64,000 bases of DNA from Giesbergeria anulus. Its GTDB lineage: Bacteria; Pseudomonadota; Gammaproteobacteria; Burkholderiales; Burkholderiaceae_C. The notes beneath the pieces are model-generated. The model was given only the letters and a program-made list of their open reading frames with translations. It did no database searches and was not told where the DNA came from. A program made the translations under genes and the position numbers. Positions 1 to 7,516 of the stretch are shown here, in pieces. The stretch's first letter is position 1, and the number at the start of each line of letters is the position of its first letter. Location: contig NZ_FOGD01000002.1 of the NCBI RefSeq assembly GCF_900111115.1, positions 496,001-560,000 of the forward strand. Reading direction: 5' to 3'.

Positions 1-573
1 AGGCGGCGGTTCGGACTCGCACAACACGCCATCGACCCGGTAGCGCACCCGAAACTGCTGCTGGGAGATTTCAAGGTGCAAGTCAGAAGCCCGGCGCTCC
101 ACCGCCCGCAGCAGCAGAGCTTGCACCAAGCGCACCACAGGCGCATCTTCGGCCAGTGCCTTGAGGGTTTCTAGATCGTCGTCGGGGCTGTCGCCGCTGC
201 TGTCTACCTCGGCTTGGGTAAAGGCATGGGCGTCAGAGCTTTCTGGGTTATAGACTTGGGCCAACTGGGTGGCAATCCAAGCCTTGGGGGCCAAAGATAG
301 TACTACTGGGGCGGTAAAAAACTGCTTGAGCGCATCGAGCGCAGCCATGCGTACAGGCACAGCGCTGACCACTTGCACCGCCGCAGCATCCACTGACAGC
401 GGCAATAAACCGTTGGCACGCAAAAACTCCGGTGACAGTCCGGCCACGGGCAGTATCGGCACGGATTGGAGTGCGGCAGTATCGAGCACTGGAGCGCGCA
501 GATTGCGGGCAAACTCGGCCAGAAGGGGGGCCTCCGCAGCGTCCGTTGCGGTGCCGGGGGGATGGCTGCTCAT
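1..573 (-). CDS. GspE-type secretion/pilus ATPase, N-terminal part (runs off window)
   Basis: This is the first 191 codons of a minus-strand gene that continues past the left edge. Reading starts at the ATG complementary to 571-573 (MSSHPPGTATD...). After a poorly conserved N-terminal region, the visible part ends in the N2-domain signature of GspE/PilB hexameric ATPases: APVVRLVQALLLRAVERRAS, then DLHLE and RVRYRVDGVL, at about residues 145-185. Known family role: cytoplasmic ATPase powering a type II secretion pseudopilus or a type IV pilus. The Walker motifs lie outside the window, so activity cannot be judged. It follows mlaB on the same strand after 121 bases. No GspF or other Gsp gene is visible here. 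The family call is firm; the system it serves is not. Confidence 0.85.
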   Translation of the reverse strand, partial: MSSHPPGTATDAAEAPLLAEFARNLRAPVLDTAALQSVPILPVAGLSPEFLRANGLLPLSVDAAAVQVVSAVPVRMAALDALKQFFTAPVVLSLAPKAWIATQLAQVYNPESSDAHAFTQAEVDSSGDSPDDDLETLKALAEDAPVVRLVQALLLRAVERRASDLHLEISQQQFRVRYRVDGVLCESEPPP

Positions 574-694
574 ATTCAAGGAAGTGGGGATGTTCTGCCA
601 GAGGCTGCCTTGCCACGGCCCTAGGGGTACCGGGGCGGCCAAATAAAGGGACTGAGACCACCACCGCTAGGCGCTGCGATGGCTGGTCAGCCTG

Positions 695-1015
695 CTATTC
701 TACCGATTCAGCTTTGGCAAGCCCCAGCAGGCCATCCACCCCATAAAGTACCGCCATGCGCCCCAGCGCAGCAGGCAAGCCCTGCACCTGCAAAGACCGG
801 CCTTGCCCCAACACGGTGCGGCGGCATTCGAGCAGCACCGCCAAGGCTGACGTGTCAAACTGGCGCAGCGCCGAGGCATCGAGCACCAGTACGGCATCGG
901 TGTGCGTGGTAAAGGCTTGCTGCAAACGCGCCAAAGTGGCCGCAGCTTGCGGGTGGGTTAACTCCGCTGGCAGGGCCAAGGCCGGAGCTCCGGGGGCGTT
1001 AACGCTTGGCGGCAT
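695..1015 (-). CDS. mlaB: MlaB-like STAS-domain protein
   Basis: A 106-residue STAS-domain protein. The core shows VLVLDASALRQFDTSALAVL, the loop where anti-sigma-antagonist-like STAS proteins carry Asp-Thr/Ser-Ser. In the Mla system MlaB is the small cytoplasmic subunit that binds the ATPase MlaF and stabilises the MlaFEDB complex. Its ATG lies 17 bases inside the end of mlaC, so the two are probably translationally coupled. It is the last gene of mlaFEDACB, which fixes the identification; sequence alone would only give 'STAS domain'. Confidence 0.85.
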   Translation of the reverse strand: MPPSVNAPGAPALALPAELTHPQAAATLARLQQAFTTHTDAVLVLDASALRQFDTSALAVLLECRRTVLGQGRSLQVQGLPAALGRMAVLYGVDGLLGLAKAESVE

Positions 1016-1643
1016 TGCTCAGGTTGCGCGCAGCCAGCGATTCAATCAGGCCATCGACACCCTTGGCATTGATCTCTTGGCCAAACTGGGTGCGGTAGGT
1101 ATCAACCAGCCAAACGCCCAGCACATTGAGGTTGTAGATTTTCCAGCCTGCCCCGACGCCGGGGGTTTTTTCGAGCCGGTAGTCCAACTGCACCGGATCG
1201 CCTCGGCCCCGCACTTCAGTGCGTACCAGCACATCTTTATCTTCCGGTGCGGCGCGCAGCGGTTTGACGGTGACGGTTTGGTCATTGACTTGGGTGAGCG
1301 CACCGGCATAGGTACGCACCAGCAGGGTTTTAAATTCTTCTTGCAAGCGTTGTTGTTGTGGCACGCTGGCTTGACGCCAGCCGGGGCCGACGGCAGCCGC
1401 CGTCATGCGGCGAAAGTTAACATTGGGCATGATGGTTTTGTCCACCAGCGTGATGATCTTGTCGATCTCACCGGCCTTGATGCTTTTGTCGGCGCGCAAG
1501 GCATCGAGCATCTCGGTAGAGAGGCGGCGGATCAGGGCGTCTGGGGCTTCATCATCAGCGGCATGGGCAGCAGGCAAGCCCGCGCCCATCATCCATAGGG
1601 CCAGTGTGGTGGCGGCCCAGCGGCCTAAAAAACGTCGTTGCAT
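999..1643 (-). CDS. mlaC: Phospholipid-binding periplasmic protein MlaC
   Basis: MlaC carries phospholipid across the periplasm between the outer-membrane MlaA complex and the inner-membrane MlaFEDB transporter. The chosen start gives a clean Sec signal peptide (MQRRFLGRWAATTLALWMMG, cleavage near AHA) and is preceded by AAGGAA at good spacing. An in-frame ATG six codons upstream (1661) lacks this fit. The mature part has family features such as LIRRLSTEMLDALR, IITLVDKTIMPNVNFRRM and a C-terminal half with WKIYNLNVLGVWLVDTYR. At 214 residues it is normal for the family. It lies between mlaA and mlaB in the operon. Confidence 0.93.
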   Translation of the reverse strand: MQRRFLGRWAATTLALWMMGAGLPAAHAADDEAPDALIRRLSTEMLDALRADKSIKAGEIDKIITLVDKTIMPNVNFRRMTAAAVGPGWRQASVPQQQRLQEEFKTLLVRTYAGALTQVNDQTVTVKPLRAAPEDKDVLVRTEVRGRGDPVQLDYRLEKTPGVGAGWKIYNLNVLGVWLVDTYRTQFGQEINAKGVDGLIESLAARNLSNAAKR

Positions 1644-1678
1644 AAAATTCCTTTGAAACATCAGGGCGCGTGCCGGGC

Positions 1679-2443
1679 TTATTGTTCAGGCTCTGGGGGC
1701 AAGCTACCGTCGGAGCCGCCCTCTGCTGCAGTGCTAGCACTGGGGCCTGCACCTGCACGCTGGCTGCGTACCCGCAAAAACACATCGCGGGTAAAGCTGT
1801 ATTTGTCTAGGGCTGCGCCATCGAGTACCTCGCCAGCGCGCAAAAAATTGGCACGGGTATCGACCAAGCGCAGCGCGTATAGGCTGTTGCGCGTAGCGAT
1901 GTCATTGACGCCACTGAGCAGATTGCCTTGGCTATCGACCGGCAGGGCCAGCGTGTCACGCACCGTCGATGGCCCCAGCAGCGGCAACACCACATAGGGG
2001 CCAGATGGCACCCCCCAGTGGCCCAAGGTAAGGCCAAAATCTTGTTTGTGCCGCTCCAGCCGCATCTCGCTGGCAATATCGAGCACCCCCCCCAAGCCCA
2101 ACATAGTGTTGATGCTAAAGCGGAAAAAGCTACTCATGGCTGCCTCACCACGCAATTGCAGGGTGTTGTTGACGAACGACCACGCATCACCCAAATTAGC
2201 AAAAAAGTTGCTGACGCCGGTACGTGCCAACGCGGGCACCGCCTGTTGGTAGCCGGTGGCCACTGGCTTGAGCACCGCCTCATCTACCACCTCATTAAAG
2301 CGGCTCATGCTGCGGTTGTAAGGCTCGAACGGGTCTTGTGGATGGGCTTGTGGGCCTGTAGCGCAACCGGCCAGCATCCAACTAGAGACGACCAAAACGG
2401 CAGTGAGGCGACGGGCCATGACAGGCTGGAAAGAGAGATTCAT
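1679..2443 (-). CDS. mlaA: Outer-membrane lipoprotein MlaA (VacJ)
   Basis: MlaA sits in the outer membrane, usually with a porin, and removes phospholipids mislocalised to the outer leaflet, passing them to MlaC. The signal peptide ends in a lipobox, LAGC, followed by ATGPQAHPQDPFEPYNRSMS. DPFEPYNR is the family hallmark near the mature N terminus. Downstream are NFFANLGDAWSFVNN and the motif GHWGVPSGPYVVLPLLGPST, also typical. The gene is 254 codons with an extra Ser/Gly/Glu-rich tail. Its ATG shares one base with the mlaD stop (TAATG), indicating coupling. Gene order mlaFED-A-C-B is as seen in betaproteobacteria, where mlaA joins the operon. Confidence 0.95.
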   Translation of the reverse strand: MNLSFQPVMARRLTAVLVVSSWMLAGCATGPQAHPQDPFEPYNRSMSRFNEVVDEAVLKPVATGYQQAVPALARTGVSNFFANLGDAWSFVNNTLQLRGEAAMSSFFRFSINTMLGLGGVLDIASEMRLERHKQDFGLTLGHWGVPSGPYVVLPLLGPSTVRDTLALPVDSQGNLLSGVNDIATRNSLYALRLVDTRANFLRAGEVLDGAALDKYSFTRDVFLRVRSQRAGAGPSASTAAEGGSDGSLPPEPEQ

Positions 2444-2928
2444 TATTTTTTACCGTCTGTGGGGGCAGGCTCGGATTCTGCGGCTTTGTTAAACAGCACT
2501 TGGCCGATCAGGTTTTCTAACACGATAGCCGATTGGGTAGCTGTGACCACATCGCCATTGACCAAAGTAGCCTCATCAGCACCTGCCTCGATACCGATAT
2601 ATTGCTCACCCAGTAGCCCGCTGGTCAAAATTTTGAGCGAGCTGTCTTTGGGAAAGGCGTAGCGTTTTTGCAATACCAGCGTGATCTGGGCCTGGAAAGT
2701 TTTGTCGTTAAAGGTGACGGATTCAACCCGGCCCACCACCACCCCAGCGCTACGCACTGCCGCTTTGGGCTTGAGGCCGCCGATGTTATCAAAGCGCGCC
2801 GTAACGCGGTAGCTGGACTCAAAATTGAGCGTGAGTAAATTGGCCGATTGCAGGGCCAAAAATACCAGCCCAAGCACCCCCAGCATGACAAAAAGGCCGA
2901 CCCAAACATCGTTCTTGGATTGCTGCAT
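2443..2928 (-). CDS. mlaD: MlaD, MCE-domain lipid-transport subunit
   Basis: MlaD is the MCE subunit that forms a hexameric ring on the periplasmic side of the MlaFEDB transporter. The protein is 161 residues. It has one N-terminal membrane anchor (about residues 8-27, GLFVMLGVLGLVFLAL) and an MCE domain containing GGLKPKAAVRSAGVVVGRV and SGLLGEQYIGIEAG. Length and architecture match the family. It lies 39 bases after mlaE and directly before mlaA. Confidence 0.95.
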   Translation of the reverse strand: MQQSKNDVWVGLFVMLGVLGLVFLALQSANLLTLNFESSYRVTARFDNIGGLKPKAAVRSAGVVVGRVESVTFNDKTFQAQITLVLQKRYAFPKDSSLKILTSGLLGEQYIGIEAGADEATLVNGDVVTATQSAIVLENLIGQVLFNKAAESEPAPTDGKK

Positions 2929-2967
2929 TATGATTTTTCTCTCTTGTACCGCCCGCCGTAGCGGGCG

Positions 2968-3750
2968 TCAAATACTGAACATGGCGGCTGTAAGCACAAA
3001 ATCGAGCGCCAGCACGGCCAACGAAGCCATCACCACCGTGCGCGTGGTGGCCAGCGAGACGCCCTCAGGCGTGGGCTTGGCGGTATAACCTTGGAGCAGG
3101 GCCACAAAGGTGACGGTAAAGCCAAAGGCCACACTTTTAATCACACTATTGCCCAGATCACTAAACACATCCACACCGCCTTGCATTTGGCTCCAGAAGG
3201 CACCAGCATCTAGGCCGAGCATAGGCACAGCCACGGCCCAACCGCCCATCACGCCAACGGCATTGAACACCAGTGACAGCAACGGCATGGCAATCACGCC
3301 ACCCCAAAAACGCGGGGCCAAAATGCGCTGCACTGGATCAACGGCCATCATCTCCATGGCGCTGAGTTGCTCCCCGGCACGCATCAGGCCAATTTCAGCG
3401 GTGAGCGAGGTGCCAGCGCGCCCGGCAAACAGCAGTGCGGTAATCACCGGCCCCAGTTCACGCAATAGGCTCAGAGCCACCAACTGGCCCAATGCCTCGG
3501 TAGAGCCAAAGTCTTGCAAGGTGTAGTAGCCCTGCAAGGCCATGACAAAACCCACAAACAGGCCAGACACCGCAATGATGGCCAGCGAATAATTACCCAA
3601 AAAATGCACTTGGTCGCGCACCAGCCCAGGGCGGGCAAAAGTGGCGGGCAACAATTGCAACAAGCGCCCGAACAGCCGAGCACCTTGGCCGATAGCGGCC
3701 AACTCGCGGCGCACAGCCAAGCCGACAGTGGCGGGGTGGTACCAGCTCAT
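2968..3750 (-). CDS. mlaE: MlaE, lipid ABC-transporter permease
   Basis: MlaE is the transmembrane permease of the Mla phospholipid transporter in the inner membrane. The 260-residue protein has several hydrophobic segments and the conserved MlaE/YrbE stretch including GLFVGFVMALQGYYTLQDFG, ITALLFAGRAGTSLTAEIG, MRAGEQLSAMEMMAVDP and the LPRFW-like RILAPRFWGG. It starts with ATGA overlapping the mlaF stop, showing coupling with the ATPase gene. Confidence 0.95.
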   Translation of the reverse strand: MSWYHPATVGLAVRRELAAIGQGARLFGRLLQLLPATFARPGLVRDQVHFLGNYSLAIIAVSGLFVGFVMALQGYYTLQDFGSTEALGQLVALSLLRELGPVITALLFAGRAGTSLTAEIGLMRAGEQLSAMEMMAVDPVQRILAPRFWGGVIAMPLLSLVFNAVGVMGGWAVAVPMLGLDAGAFWSQMQGGVDVFSDLGNSVIKSVAFGFTVTFVALLQGYTAKPTPEGVSLATTRTVVMASLAVLALDFVLTAAMFSI

Positions 3751-4589
3751 GGGTGGCCTCCGCCTGTACTGATGGGGCCAAAATCTTGCTCCACCTCTGG
3801 CCCCGGATAATGGAACGGCACGGGCCCCGTGGGCAGCGCATGGACAAACTGGTGTACCAGCGCATCGGTGCTCTGGCGCACTTCGTCGGGTTTGCCTTGG
3901 GCGGCAATGGTGCCCGGCCCCAAAATAATAACGTGGTCGGCGATTTGGAAGGTGATGTCTACATCGTGCGAGACGATGATGGTGGTCAGGCCCATCGCAT
4001 CGTTAAGCTGGCGAATCAACTGCGCTGCCGTACCCAAAGAAATCGGGTCGAGACCAGCAAAAGGCTCGTCGTACATCACCAGTTCCGGGTCAAGCGCAAT
4101 GGAGCGCGCCAAGGCTACCCGCCGCGCCATACCGCCAGAAATTTGTGCAGGCATCAAATCGCGAGCGCCGCGCAGGCCCACGGCATGGAGCTTCATGAGC
4201 ACAATGTCGCGGATCAGCAGCTCGGACAAATTGGTGTGCTCGCGCAACGGAAAAGCCACGTTGTCAAACACCGTCATGTCGGTAAACAATGCACCAAACT
4301 GGAACAGCATCCCCATGCGCCGACGCGCAGCATACAAGGCCGCTGTGTCCATACGGCCCACATCTTGGCCGTCAAACAGCACCTGCCCTTGCTGGGCTTT
4401 TTGCTGGCCGCCAATGAGGCGCAGTACCGTGGTTTTGCCACCACCTGAGGCTCCCATAATGGCCGTGACCTTGCCGCGTGGCACTGCCAACGACAAGCCG
4501 CGCAAAATAGGCCGCTCGCCATAGCTGAAATGGACGTCGCGCAGCTCGACAAAGGGGGCAACAGAAGAAGGTGGAGAAGATGAAAGCAT
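3747..4589 (-). CDS. mlaF: MlaF, lipid ABC-transporter ATPase
   Basis: MlaF is the ATPase that drives lipid movement by MlaFEDB. Motifs in order: Walker A GASGGGKTT near residue 46, Q-loop region MLFQFGALFTDMTVFDNVAF, signature ISGGMARRVALARSIALDPE (SGGM replaces SGGQ, normal for MlaF), Walker B LVMYDEPFAGLDP, and the H-loop VSHDVD. It is 280 residues with a C-terminal extension that in other MlaF proteins contacts the neighbouring subunit. It is the first gene of the operon, divergent from speD across 138 bases. Confidence 0.95.
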   Translation of the reverse strand: MLSSSPPSSVAPFVELRDVHFSYGERPILRGLSLAVPRGKVTAIMGASGGGKTTVLRLIGGQQKAQQGQVLFDGQDVGRMDTAALYAARRRMGMLFQFGALFTDMTVFDNVAFPLREHTNLSELLIRDIVLMKLHAVGLRGARDLMPAQISGGMARRVALARSIALDPELVMYDEPFAGLDPISLGTAAQLIRQLNDAMGLTTIIVSHDVDITFQIADHVIILGPGTIAAQGKPDEVRQSTDALVHQFVHALPTGPVPFHYPGPEVEQDFGPISTGGGHP

Positions 4590-4649
4590 GGAAAGGCAGC
4601 ACGCAACCCGCCATGATAGGCGCTAAAGGCTGGCCCTGTGGTGTATTAG

Positions 4650-4678
4650 GTTTATCCCGTAGGCGGTTTGGCTATGAT
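4650..4678 (+). promoter_or_regulatory. Possible promoter of speD
   Basis: A TATGAT hexamer at 4673-4678 resembles a sigma-70 -10 box. Upstream, TTTATC is only a weak -35 at 16 bases. It would give a leader of roughly 45 bases before the speD ATG. The call rests mainly on the -10 box. Confidence 0.3.
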
Positions 4679-4727
4679 GCGCAGCCTTCGCCAGTGTCCG
4701 CCCGCAGGCTGTGAAAGAGATTTTTGC

Positions 4728-5138
4728 ATGCCCCATGCCTTGCCCCTTGTTTCGCCTGTTGCTCCGCCCACTCCAGCCCACACCAGTGGCCTGCACCTGA
4801 TGGCAGACCTGCATGGTTGCCAAGGCGATAGCCGCCTGATGCACGATGCCACCTGCCTACAAGCCTTTTGCCAAGCCAGCGTAGCACAGGCTGGCTTGAC
4901 TGCTGTGGGCTGCTTGTTTCACCATTTCGGTGAACAAGGCGGCGTCACGGGCGTGGTGGTGTTGGCCGAGTCACACCTGTGCATCCACACTTGGCCTGAG
5001 GCCGCCTATGTCACGCTGGACGTTTACGTGTGCAACTATTCCAGCAACAACCAGCGCAAGGCCGAACAACTGTTAGCCACCTTGCAGCACGCCTTTCAGG
5101 CCAGCGATGCCCGGTTGCACCGGGTTGAGCGCCGCTAA
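4728..5138 (+). CDS. speD: S-adenosylmethionine decarboxylase proenzyme
   Basis: This pyruvoyl enzyme decarboxylates S-adenosylmethionine to supply aminopropyl groups for spermidine synthesis. The self-cleavage and pyruvoyl-forming site is clear: LAESHLCIHTWPEAAYVTLD. Cleavage is expected between Glu81 and Ser82, and the conserved His87 and Cys102 lie downstream. The bacterial short form (SpeH-like class) is about 120-140 residues; this one is 136. The start at 4728 follows a GAAAGAGA stretch, while an ATG 20 codons upstream would add a non-homologous tail. It stands alone, divergent from mlaF. A spermidine-synthase-like gene lies 31 kb away at 36139-36909. Confidence 0.92.
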   Translation: MPHALPLVSPVAPPTPAHTSGLHLMADLHGCQGDSRLMHDATCLQAFCQASVAQAGLTAVGCLFHHFGEQGGVTGVVVLAESHLCIHTWPEAAYVTLDVYVCNYSSNNQRKAEQLLATLQHAFQASDARLHRVERR

Positions 5139-5156
5139 CACTGCAAGCAGGCGCGC

Positions 5157-6731
5157 CTAGGTCAGAGCGCGCACATGGCCCCGGCTATCGTGCAAGCGAA
5201 ACACGCTCACCACCTGGGTCAGGGTATCGGCTTGGCTGTGTAGGGCGTCGGCAGCGCTGGCGGCCTCTTCTACCATCGCGGCATTTTGCTGTGTGGCCAC
5301 TTCCATCTGCTCAATAGCCATATGCACCTGCTCAATACCTGCGCTTTGCTCGGCACTGGCAGCGGTGATCTCGCCCATGATGTCGGTGACGCGGCTGATG
5401 CTGGCCACAATCTGCTCCATCGTGTGACCTGCTTGCTCTACCAGATGGCTGCCAGTCTCGACTTTATCGACCGAATCGCTAATCAAGGTTTTGATCTCTT
5501 TGGCCGCTTCAGCACTGCGCCCAGCCAAGCTGCGCACCTCAGAGGCCACCACGGCAAAACCCCGGCCCTGCTCACCGGCACGGGCCGCCTCTACCGCCGC
5601 ATTGAGTGCCAAGATGTTGGTCTGGAAAGCAATTCCATCAATGACGCTGATGATGTCCACAATCTTTTTGGATGAGGTATTGATGGAGCGCATGGTATCG
5701 ACCACCTGTGCCACCACGTCGCCACCTTGGGTGGCCACCTGCGAGGCCGATTGCGCCAACTGATTGGCTTGGTGGGCATTGTCGGCATTTTGCTTGACGG
5801 TGCTGGTCAGCGTTTGCATGGAAGATGCCGTTTCTTCTAATGAAGTCGCCTGCTGCTCGGTGCGTACCGACAGCTCGGTGTTGCCTGCGGCAATCTGGCT
5901 CGATGCCGAGGCAATGGTATCGGTGCCGATGCGCACCCGCTGCACCGTATTGAGCAAGCTGGCGTTCATGTCTTTGAGGGCCTGCATTAGCTCGCCGGTC
6001 TCATCGCTGGACTCGACCACGATCTCCATCGTCAAATCACCACTGGCAACATGGCGCGCCACCTCCACGGCTTTGCGCAGAGGGCGGGTGATGCTGCGGG
6101 TAGTGCCCCAAGCCAGCAAACCGCCCAAGAGCACCGCTACCACCGCTGCGGCATACAGCAATTGGCTTAAACGGTGACTGGCCGCCTCGGCTTGTGCCCG
6201 CATTTGTTGCTCGGCCGTTTGTTGCCGTTGCACCAGCTTATTGATCTCCACCAGCACTTGCCGGTAGATAGGGTCCACCTGATTAGCGATGGTGCGAGCC
6301 ACCCCCTCGGTATCAAAGGCCAAGGCTTGACCAATAGCTTGGGCAGTGGGGGCTTCTAGGCTCTTTTCTAGCTGGGTAATGCGGCTGAAGATGGTTTTTT
6401 CTTCTTCAGTAGCCCCTAATGCCATTAGTTGCTCGCGGGCTTGGGCAAACAGCTTCCACTGCTCTTTAAGCTGTGCCTCTTCTTTATTCATCCCCGCTAC
6501 TTCGCTGTGCAGGCCAATACTGCGGATGGACACCACCCCTTCAAGCTGCGCCGCCTTCATGGCAGTAGTCCATTGGAGCTTGGCGCTGGCTAGCTCCAAA
6601 CCTTGGAACAACTGCTCTTGGTTACGGGCATTACTGGTATTGACCAGTGCCACCACGGCAATCAACAGGGCCAAGACAATACCAAAGCCGACTTTTAGGC
6701 GCGTGCCGATACGCAGATCATTGATCTTCAT
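5157..6731 (-). CDS. Methyl-accepting chemotaxis protein (4-helix-bundle sensor)
   Basis: A 524-residue chemoreceptor. A membrane segment at about 14-31 is followed by a helical periplasmic region (about 35-188) of the four-helix-bundle MCP type, a second membrane segment at about 191-210, a HAMP domain at about 211-264, and the long cytoplasmic coiled coil. The signalling tip is unmistakable around 357-415 ([20 protein letters not shown], then [20 protein letters not shown]). The protein ends in RGHVRALT and has no WxxF docking peptide for CheR. It lies 123 bases downstream of a free Cache-domain gene on the same strand. The ligand cannot be told from sequence. Confidence 0.93.
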   Translation of the reverse strand: MKINDLRIGTRLKVGFGIVLALLIAVVALVNTSNARNQEQLFQGLELASAKLQWTTAMKAAQLEGVVSIRSIGLHSEVAGMNKEEAQLKEQWKLFAQAREQLMALGATEEEKTIFSRITQLEKSLEAPTAQAIGQALAFDTEGVARTIANQVDPIYRQVLVEINKLVQRQQTAEQQMRAQAEAASHRLSQLLYAAAVVAVLLGGLLAWGTTRSITRPLRKAVEVARHVASGDLTMEIVVESSDETGELMQALKDMNASLLNTVQRVRIGTDTIASASSQIAAGNTELSVRTEQQATSLEETASSMQTLTSTVKQNADNAHQANQLAQSASQVATQGGDVVAQVVDTMRSINTSSKKIVDIISVIDGIAFQTNILALNAAVEAARAGEQGRGFAVVASEVRSLAGRSAEAAKEIKTLISDSVDKVETGSHLVEQAGHTMEQIVASISRVTDIMGEITAASAEQSAGIEQVHMAIEQMEVATQQNAAMVEEAASAADALHSQADTLTQVVSVFRLHDSRGHVRALT

Positions 6732-6813
6732 ATTTCAATCCACGCCCCTACTGGAGCGCTATCAAACCACAGCGGGCTTGAGGTAAGGTGCAATAGTGCA
6801 ATAGTGCCGACCT

Positions 6814-6839
6814 ATGCCACCGCAGTGCAGTGGTGGCAT
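6814..6839. repeat. Perfect hairpin between Cache gene and chemoreceptor gene
   Basis: An inverted repeat with 8-base perfect arms (ATGCCACC / GGTGGCAT) and a 10-base loop lies in the 123-base gap between the Cache gene and the chemoreceptor gene on the minus strand. No T-run follows on either strand, so it is not a standard terminator. It could be an RNA stability or attenuation element, or an operator. Confidence 0.5.
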
Positions 6840-6854
6840 GGAGGAAAGAAAAAT

Positions 6855-7313
6855 TTACTTGTAAATACCAACACCAATCAACACGTCGTCAATCTTTTCG
6901 ACATAAGTAGATTTGGGTTCAACCACTTTAGTGATGGCATTGGGCCATTTGTAATCTACCCAACCCTTGCCGCTTTTCTGTGCGGTTTCAACAAAACTCT
7001 TGACGATGAACTTACCATCAGCGTCTTTAATTTCTAGCAGGTTTTTACCAATCAGCTTGGCGTTAGAACCGTGGCATTTGTTATTGCCCAACATGTCGTA
7101 ACACATGACATACAGGTCTTTTTGTACAAAGGCACCCTTGGGGTTGTTGAATTCAGCAAATGCTTTTTCTTGTCCGCTCGACTTGATGAGGGCAACGCCC
7201 TTCTTGACCATCGCCATGGCCTCTTCTGCGGTGCCCTTGTCAGAAGCTACTGCACCAAAAGCCAGAGTGAGTGCTGTCATACCCACTGCGATCTGCTTGA
7301 ACACGGTTTTCAT
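6855..7313 (-). CDS. Periplasmic single-Cache-domain protein
   Basis: A secreted protein of 152 residues: a Sec signal peptide (MKTVFKQIAVGMTALTLAFG, cleavage near AVA) followed by one Cache-like domain. Family features include AMVKKGVALIKSSGQEKAFA, a short FxNPKGxFVxKDLYVMC-type strand and a C-terminal Trp-Val-Asp-Tyr-Lys-Trp element, typical of sCache_2-type domains. There is no transmembrane or signalling domain, so it would be a soluble periplasmic protein. The start at 7313 has AAGGAGATA 8 bases upstream; the frame stays open 13 codons further upstream without a comparable site. The gene precedes a chemoreceptor gene that lacks a Cache domain. I infer, but cannot show, that it delivers a small-molecule signal to that receptor. 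Two cysteines (CYDMLGNNKC) could form a disulfide. Confidence 0.75.
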   Translation of the reverse strand: MKTVFKQIAVGMTALTLAFGAVASDKGTAEEAMAMVKKGVALIKSSGQEKAFAEFNNPKGAFVQKDLYVMCYDMLGNNKCHGSNAKLIGKNLLEIKDADGKFIVKSFVETAQKSGKGWVDYKWPNAITKVVEPKSTYVEKIDDVLIGVGIYK

Positions 7314-7454
7314 AAAAATATCTCCTTTTTTTTTGATTTCAGATACTGCCATTGGGCACTATCTTGTGCCGGTTTTATGCCAAAGCAATGACAAAATCAA
7401 TGGCACCGCCCCCAGTATCACACTGCGGCCTGTCACCAAATTGACGCACTGCAC

Positions 7455-7494
7455 AAAAAAGCCGCCCTCACTTGCATGGGCAAGCACGGGCGGC
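7455..7494 (-). terminator. Rho-independent terminator of gltBD
   Basis: Read on the minus strand, GCCGCCC pairs with GGGCGGC, enclosing a nested CTTGC/GCAAG stem, and a run of six T follows. It lies 22 bases beyond the gltD stop codon. Confidence 0.88.
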
Positions 7495-7516
7495 TACAGC
7501 AAGTCGGTGTACCAGC

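Noticed and set aside
5139-5180. GCGCGC-rich symmetry between speD and the convergent chemoreceptor gene, tried as a terminator.
   Set aside because: Arms are short, partly inside the chemoreceptor coding sequence, and no T-run follows on either strand.
6788-6806. Tandem GTGCAATA units (two and a half copies).
   Set aside because: Too short and few to mean more than local slippage; they match no promoter element.
7366-7383. A sigma-54-like TGGCA-N-GGCA arrangement upstream of the Cache gene on the minus strand.
   Set aside because: GG and GC have the right 10-base spacing, but the -12 half lacks TTGC and no activator gene is near, so chance is likely.
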